64,000 nucleotides of DNA from NCBI GenBank assembly GCA_027919835.1, contig JANVFP010000058.1, forward strand, positions 1 to 64,000. Direction: 5' to 3'. The first letter of the stretch is position 1; every line of letters starts with the position of its first letter. Shown one piece after another: positions 57,875-64,000 of this stretch. Under the pieces are notes generated by a model, which worked only from the letters and a program-made list of their open reading frames with translations, had not been told where the DNA came from and searched no databases. Both the position numbers and the translations under genes were made by a program. Origin of the DNA: Lentinula raphanica (Eukaryota; Basidiomycota; Agaricomycetes; Agaricales; Omphalotaceae).

Positions 57875-58682
57875 CTCAGTGAGCGAAGGTATCCCGGCGT
57901 AAGCATATGACAGAGAGCGTTTTCAATGCAGGACACGAGGCACATCCTAGAAACCGATAGACCCTGATTGCATCGTTTTGGGGAACCTGGAATTGAACGT
58001 GCGAGTTCGCGAGAAAGAGAAGAACAACGGAGGATGTACGTCCGGCGCATTTCAAACGTAATGAACGCGTCAACCGATTTCTGTTGTGGATTATGCAAAA
58101 GGATGGAGAAGGCGTTGGCTGGTCCAGAGGTGAAGCACGAATACTCAGTGGGAGGAGTATAAGGCATGACGTGAAAGCCTATGAGGTCGTTGAGACCTTC
58201 AGTTGAAGCTGGCGTATCTTTGGAACACGATTCCTAGATGTGGCTTCGATTCAAAGTTGATGATGTTTCAATTGCCGGTCGAGGAGCAGGAAGAGTCGAC
58301 GAGTGATTGAAGCCACTAGTGACACTAGCTGAGAGACAGCACTACCATGTGGCGGTTAGTCATTTTGCCTGAGATAGTTCGTGCATGCTGGACGTGTCAA
58401 GGGGGCCTCCGTGTTCGCGTTTAACCAGGGAAGCCTGGTCCATATGCGTGATTAGACCAAGTCGAGGGTGATGATGGGACAGAAGAGTTTCAAATTGAGT
58501 TGTTGTTGAAACTATCTGCCACCGATAGGAGAAGGAGCAGAGAGTGTATGATCTGGTATGACCCTTCAATCTTGCCCTTCTTGCGCGAAACAGAGGCACA
58601 TCGTTTGGCTTTGCTTATGAGAGAATCAAATGAGCGAATAAGAGAACATTGGAAAGTTGATTAAACTCGTACCATCGCTAAC
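57875..58682. other. No gene recognised
   Basis: Several short frames on both strands (for example 57968 and 58360) lack convincing composition, paralogs or start context. Further exons of gene X on the minus strand are possible. Confidence 0.35.
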
Positions 58683-58952
58683 TCATGCAACAGCCAGCTC
58701 TACATCTCCGTTCACTTCAGAAAGCAGGGTTTGCAAGTCTAGAAATTCTTGAATTGAGTCTTGAAACGCGCTGGTTGAAGAAAGCCACGAAACATACCAT
58801 CGTATATTATAGAACCATGAAGGGATAAATTCTCGAAGCTGCTGAGCCTTGTGGCTCGCTATCCATGTTGGTGGTACATAGAAGGTGGTAGATAGTGAGC
58901 TCAAATTAGCAATAGCGCTTGTGTTAGGTAATATTTTCACACGCGCTCCCAT
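58683..58952 (-). CDS. Small hypothetical protein (weak)
   Basis: The ATG at 58952 begins MGARVKILPNTSAIANLSSL, and the frame runs to VNGDVELAVA at 58683 (89 residues). The middle (REFIPSWFYNIRWYVSWLSS) is aromatic-rich. There is no domain or second copy in the window. It could be an exon of a longer gene. Confidence 0.3.
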   Translation of the reverse strand: MGARVKILPNTSAIANLSSLSTTFYVPPTWIASHKAQQLREFIPSWFYNIRWYVSWLSSTSAFQDSIQEFLDLQTLLSEVNGDVELAVA

Positions 58953-59485
58953 TTATGTAATTTTTGGACCTCATTCAACTTTGCACTCCCAGCCTCTCCC
59001 AGGACTCCTTCAGCCCTGCTTCAGCCTCAGTTCAACCTCTTTCGTCTAGATATTCAGTCTACCTTGATCGCTCCAATTGATCGCGTTTTACGTCGTCAAT
59101 GTTCTTCTCTCAAGCTACTTGAAGGTCTCTAGTTAGCCAACAGTCGAGGTTGTGATCAATGTGCAGTCAGTCAACGGTATGGGGCAAACGATATGATATC
59201 AGAAGCAAGACTGAAAACGGACATGAATAGAGGATGGTGATAAATATCTGCACTAAAAATACGAAGAGAGACAGATGAAAGACAAAAGAAACTGATCATG
59301 AGTAAGTACTTACTACTGGGAAGTCTATGTTAGAAGTTGAAGACGAGTTGTATTAAGAAAGGGATCATGGAAGCAATAGAGTTAGACATGGCAATGGGCA
59401 GTGGAGAGACATTCATCACCTGAAAAAAAATATGGCATTGGCTAGGTTCCTCAGTCACTCGACTTTGCGGCGCTGATCTCCTCCT

Positions 59486-60728
59486 TTAAGCCGGCTCAAC
59501 GCTCGGCCACTCCAACTTTTCACGCTGGAAAGGTTGAGGTCCTCTCTTGTGCGGCTCCTTCCTGACCCACTTCCTTAATGCTTTGTCCCTCTGATCCTTC
59601 CTTCGATTTTCGATCCGCGAGATATATACCGATATACGTTCTGAGCGTGTCTCCCTGTACTTTTCTAGTGTCGTTTCCGTGATATACCCATTTGCCGCAA
59701 GACCTTTCAGGATGTCTTCTGCAAACTTCCACTGTGCGAGGTCCAGTAGTTCCACTTTCGCATTTCTCTGGGGCCGCGGTCGCTCATAGTCATACCGCCA
59801 AACCTCTTCTACCCTCTTCATTTCCTGAACTACTGCGTCTCCACCTACGGTATGTTCTGCAGCGAAAGCATACAACACTCGGAGCGAGAGTTCGCGTAAA
59901 CCACTCTTGATTTGACCAATCGTGTGTAGTCGTGCGAATCTGGTGCGATGGTCGACAGGACGTGAATGGAGAATGTTGGTGTCACCGACAACCACAGATA
60001 CTTCCCCAGTTGGAACCTTATTACTACTGCCTTTCTGGATAACATACTCAATCAGGTAGATGTCTAGACTCGAGATGTGTAAGTGGAACCTCAATTGAAA
60101 ACTTCATCTCCTACGTACTGTGATTGGGCTGTAAAAACATTCCCTCGCGTAGATTCATCTCCCAGTTGCCCTTCAATTGTGTGTCTTGGAATAAGCTCTG
60201 TTCACATAGCTTCCCGATACCATGGTTGAGATATTCCCAGTGATTCCTGGTACCGTCCTTGTCTGGATACTCGAACCCTTGGGCATATTGGCGTGCTTGT
60301 TGAACATATTCCTTTGCTTTCCCTTCTGGGAAGACAACATTGCCAAGGAACGTGTAATACTGATCAAAGATTGATCCAGTCAGTACACGTTCGCCATCCT
60401 TATATAGATGCTCGGGCCCAGGATACACAGTGAGATGAACAGCTCCTGTGCTCACGAGTCCGAACGCATTGCCGTTAGGCTGGAACGCTTGGACCCGGAC
60501 TTGTGATAGAGTAACCGCTGTATGTACATAGCCCGTCTCATCAATGTGTCATCAAGTGTTGAACTGATATCAGAGCTACTCACCGAAAATTTCGGTTCCA
60601 CTCGGAGGGCGGTTCGTGGGACTAGCGATGACAGCAATGGCGCTGATCCAGACCACGACGAGGAAGAGGACGAAGAATGGGCGTAAAAACGACAAAGACA
60701 ATTGCAAGAGGCGTGCTCGAAATCGCAT
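59486..60728 (-). CDS. Array gene P3, signal-bearing protein of unknown family
   Basis: The ATG at 60728 begins MRFRARLLQLSLSFLRPFFV, with a hydrophobic core (FVLFLVVVWISAIAVIASP). Exon 2 has AVTLSQVRVQAFQ, STGAVHLTVYPGPEHLYKDG, NVVFPEGKAKEYVQQARQYA, FEYPDKDG and NHWEYLNHGIGKLCEQSL. Exon 3 has LDIYLIEYVIQKGSSN and PTGEVSVVVGDTNILHSRPV, then RFARLHTIGQI, LAQWKFAEDILKGLAANGYI and TTLEKYRETRSERISVYISR. It ends in a basic, Arg/Lys-rich tail (WPSVEPA). All three exons are open, giving about 360 residues. It is closest in layout to P2 and P4, and its 5' leader and 3' flank are shared with them. Confidence 0.75.
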
Positions 60729-61755
60729 ATTTTGGGGATGGGAGTAGGATCGTCAGAGAAGGTCAACCTAATATTGAACATGCACCGCAATCGTTAGTAA
60801 AGAAGACATCGTCGGCAGAAGAGATATAGTACCAATGGATTCGAACGTATTCTGGAAGAGTCCCTAAGAGTCCCGAGATGGATGTAGTCAGTTATCAAGA
60901 TGCCAGGGAGAAAAAAGCGCATTATACGTGTTCTGAGGTTTTTTGAGAGATCAGAAAAATTGTGCGACGCTTGTGAACCATATGCGTTTCAAGGGTTTCG
61001 AGTTGAAGAAACCGCAATGCTTACCATTGCCTAGAATCCAGCCCATACATTCGAAGTTCGAGTACGAGCATAGCAGTCTGATAGTAGAGTCTTGAATGAG
61101 CGCTCACTAAGCGCCCACTGCCTACTCAACTAGTACTTCAAGGCTGGACAGCGTTCTGAAGTGCTTTGAAGTTCTTCCTCCTCCTCCTCCTCCTCCTCCT
61201 CCTCCTCCTCCTCCTCTTCCCCCTCCTTCTCTTGAGTCTTGCCTAAATCTGTATTGAGAGTCCTTGGATCTACACTGTGCGAGCTCTCTCATGAGTCATG
61301 CATGAGGGCCGAGGCATGCAGGATGACGATATTGTCTGGTCATGATCATCTGCTGGCGATAAGGAAACAATGAACATAAAGTTGATTCTGAATAAGGATT
61401 GCACCCAATGAACGCGATATGTAGTATGTACAGTCGGTCAAAGAGGAACAGGCTGGAACAGGCAAAATTGAATATGATATCGGATGTGGCAAGACCGAAG
61501 CGAACATGAATAGAGGATGGAGATAAATATGTACAGGAGGAGGGCGAGGGGGGCGGATAAATGTCAAAAGAAACTGGAAAATCCAATTGCAAGAAGGATG
61601 GCAAATGGTCTATGTTGGAAGGTTGAAGTGACGAGTCATACGGATAAAGCGATCATGGAAGCGATAGAGTCAGAGACTGCAATGGGCAGCGGAGACATGA
61701 ATACCTGGAATATGTTCCCCAGAATCCTCCAGTCGACTGTGACTGGTCCCTTCCA
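60729..61755. other. P4-P3 intergenic region
   Basis: This holds the P3 promoter side, a CTC microsatellite (about 61177-61220) and the P4-type 3' flank (61440-61720). The frames over 61296-61604 are within the conserved flank and are not genes. Confidence 0.55.
61177..61220. repeat. (CCT)n microsatellite
   Basis: An uninterrupted run of about thirteen CCT/CTC units lies in the P3 upstream region. Confidence 0.9.
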
Positions 61756-63058
61756 TCAACCCTGAGTATTCTCGAAGCTCAACAAGGTCAACCTGTCACG
61801 CGTATGAGGTTCCGGTCCAATATAACCTCTCTTCTCCCATTCCGCTACCAGTTTTTTCCTCCTCTGCGCTTTGAGAGATTCGATATGCAAGATATATGCT
61901 GACATGCGTTGTGAGCGTATCTTTTGGTACTGTTCCAGCGTCGTTTTCGAGATATAGTTTTTTGCCACAAGGCCATTCAGGATGCCTTCGACAAATCTCC
62001 ATTGCGCAAGATTCCACAACGTTCGCTGGGGCTGACGGTGCCCTGGTCGCTCAACATCAGACTTCCAAACATTTTCTACCTCCTGCAGTTCTTGAATTTG
62101 TGCGACGCTGGCTTTGAATTCGGAATGGTCCTCAGCGTAATCGTACAGATGCTGAATCAGCAAGGGCGGTACTCCATCCACGATTTTTCCGATGTAGCGT
62201 GTGCGTGCGATTCGACTTCGATGGTCGGCAGGACTTGAATGGAAGATGACGGTATTGCCGATGAGTACAGACACTTCCCCCCTTGGATCCTTATGACTGG
62301 CAGTCACATACTCGATTAGGTTGATATCTAGACTCGAGATGAGTATGTAAGTATTTGACTCAGATATCTCCTACATACCTTCCTCGGGCTTTATATGCAG
62401 CACACCATGCGTCCCCAATTGCCACTTCTCCTTTAACTGCTCATTCTGGGGCGAGCTCTGCGAATAGAGCCCTACAACAACGTAGGTAAGATACCTCCAA
62501 TAATTGATTGAACCGTCCGTCTCTTTATACTCGAAACCTTGGGCATATTTGCGTACACGTTGAATACGATCCTTTTCTTCTCCTCGCGGGAATGAGATCT
62601 CGTCAACAAACGTGTTAGACACGGCCACAGTCTTCGACGCAGTCACTTCAAGTTTGCCATCCTTATAGAATTGTTCAACTTCGAGACGTTTGCCATCCCT
62701 ATCGAATTGTTCAGGTCCAGGATCCACACTGACGAAAACAGCTCCGGTGCCCACGAAATCTTTGGACTCAGATTGGATGCCAACTTGTGATAGAGTGATT
62801 TCTGCAGCCCAATTCATCAGTATATCATATGTATTGGCCTAGCTATCAGAGCTACTTACTGTAGACTACGGTCTCACTCTGAGCCACCTGTGAGTTCGAG
62901 TGGTCTAACTGGGAAACTTCGGTTCCAATCTGAGCCACCTGCGGGCGGTACATCGGACGAGCGATGACAGCAATGGTGCTGAGCCAGGCCACGACAAGGA
63001 AGAGGATAAAAAATGGGCGCAAAGAGCGTAAAGACAAGGGGCGAGCTCGGAACCGCAT
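61756..63058 (-). CDS. Array gene P4, signal-bearing protein of unknown family
   Basis: The ATG at 63058 begins MRFRARPLSLRSLRPFFILF, followed by a hydrophobic core (FFILFLVVAWLSTIAVIARP). Exon 1 also carries a duplicated VAQ(I/S) segment (VAQIGTEVSQ, VAQSETVVYS), not seen in P1-P3. Exon 2 has EITLSQVGIQ, GTGAVFVSVDPGPEQFDRDG, DEISFPRGEEKDRIQRVRKY, AQGFEYKETDGSINYWRYLT and VVVGLYSQSSP. Exon 3 has NLIEYVTASHKDPRGEVSVL, IGNTVIFHSSPADHRSRIAR, LAQWRFVEGILNGLVAKNYI and TTLEQYQKIRSQRMSAYILH. It ends LLSFENTQG at 61756. The frame is intact throughout. Function is unknown. Confidence 0.75.
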
Positions 63059-63919
63059 ATTTTGGGATTGAAAAAGTTCAACAGACTATAAAACATGTAC
63101 CACAATCATCGTCAGCAAACAGAACATCATCAGTAATGGAGATACAATACCAAAGGACTTGATTTTCTTTTCGAGCTGGATGTAGGCAGTAGTCAAGAAT
63201 CAAGATGAAAAAAAAACTGATACGCGTTTCGATTCTTCTTACTGAAAAAAAATCATGAAACGCCTACCATTGCCGAGCGCAGTGCGATCGTAGTTTCCCG
63301 TAGGCAGACTCATGCAAGACAAGGTTGCTAATTTAGTGCGATCGGGCTCCGACTTTTCCTCCTCCTCCTGACTCCTGAGTCTTGCTTGACTCTCTATCGA
63401 TAGGGCTTGTATTTGCATGTAATCCATCTCCCTCGCGCGCGCAGGGTGACAATATATTGTATTTGCGAAAGCTTGATCATGAATGTCAACGAGTTCTTAC
63501 CTAGCCTGGCTAGCTGCGTCTTTAGTTCTCGAAGAGAAAACGTGCTCTAGTTCTCACCTTTAACTTGCCGGATGAGTATCTATGGAATCTGTAGACTGGG
63601 TCTCGAAAAGCTTCACCTTCGAAGGCAGGACGAAAAACAAGAAGATGTGTGGACTCTTCTTTCCCAAATGAGGTTCGCTCGAAGAACTGAGGGTCAGCTA
63701 TCCACCATGGTTCCAGCGTTCAAGTCCGATTCGTAAACATTTTAAAGCATAAATGTTTAAGCTTTGAGCCCAATGTGCCCAAGCCAAGAGCTTACCCGAA
63801 TCGAAGCACGTTGATCTTGATTCTTTACTCGACCTACTTAGTCAAAGGGAATAATGTGCGCCATCTAGAGACTGAGAAACTTCCTTGAGATGCAAAATAT
63901 TCAACTCACTGTCTTGTAG
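63059..63919. other. Upstream region of P4, no gene seen
   Basis: The P4 leader continues to about 63200, with sequence shared with P2 and P3 leaders (GTACCACAATCATCGTCAGC). Beyond it I see no gene. The frame at 63239-63427 is not convincing. Confidence 0.45.
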
Positions 63920-64000
63920 TCATGGTTTTTGCCAAAATGCATTTTCAATAGCCAAACTGATCTGAGGTGGTGTTATGTAGTAAACGTACAGATAGAGTTG
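63920..64000 (-). CDS. Partial second copy of gene X (C-terminus), runs off the window
   Basis: On the minus strand the last bases read LYLYVYYITPPQISLAIENA and stop at 63920. This matches the gene X ending near 57.1 kb (LYVHQLTPPQIDLAIENAL) at protein and DNA level. The array therefore continues to the right of the window. Confidence 0.45.
   Translation of the reverse strand, partial: QLYLYVYYITPPQISLAIENAFWQKP

Noticed and set aside
61296..61604. Small cysteine-containing protein between P4 and P3
   Set aside because: The frame lies in the conserved 3' flank of P genes and is not kept open in the other copies of that flank.
1..64000. tRNA, rRNA or CRISPR-like features
   Set aside because: No cloverleaf, rRNA core or regularly spaced repeat-spacer array was recognised on either strand by eye. 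A tRNAscan or Rfam run would settle the RNA question.

Overview
The window looks like nuclear DNA of a mushroom-forming basidiomycete (Agaricomycete). Genes are split by many short (about 50-60 bp) GT..AG introns, tightly packed on both strands. Several families are typical of that group: Spt5-like KOW proteins, a fungal TET/JBP dioxygenase and Zn2Cys6/fungal_trans regulators. Exon joins below were done by eye, so boundaries are approximate unless stated.

Region 0-37 kb is mostly ordinary gene space. It starts with two tandem paralogs of unknown function (0.3-3.0 kb), followed by a perfect 130-bp inverted repeat (3.56-3.83 kb). Next come an Spt5-like gene, a large hypothetical gene and a GTTTAAAC-rich repeat field (10.45-10.98 kb). 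After these come an amidohydrolase-3 enzyme, YAE1, a Cid1-type terminal nucleotidyltransferase, LSM7, importin beta-1, a mucin-like single-TM protein, a methionine-type permease, a large membrane protein, the SNARE USE1 and a Zn2Cys6 regulator.

Region 38.4-53.7 kb is a nested mobile element, the most interesting part of the window. An outer Mutator-like element (38401-53678) sits inside the coding sequence of a gene (P1) and is flanked by the 9-bp duplication CGGTTTTTG. Inside it, in opposite orientation and with the same two kinds of end, sits a 12.7-kb inner element (40335-53059) flanked by the 9-bp duplication TACTTATTT. The inner element carries an apparently intact MULE-type transposase, broken 5' fragments of two host genes (ribonucleotide reductase small subunit and a PB1-domain gene), a TET/JBP-type Fe(II)/2-oxoglutarate dioxygenase gene and, convergent to it, an intact-looking cysteine/histidine-rich gene of unknown function. 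A 508-bp hAT-like MITE has inserted into the outer element's left end.

Region 53.7-64 kb is a tandem array on the minus strand of four paralogs (P1-P4) with N-terminal signal/anchor segments and no family I recognise, plus copies of a second unknown gene (X). The last 38 codons of P1 and its 3' flank are stranded at 37.6-38.4 kb, on the far side of the insertion. This fixes the history: tandem array first, then outer MULE, then inner MULE (and, independently, the MITE).
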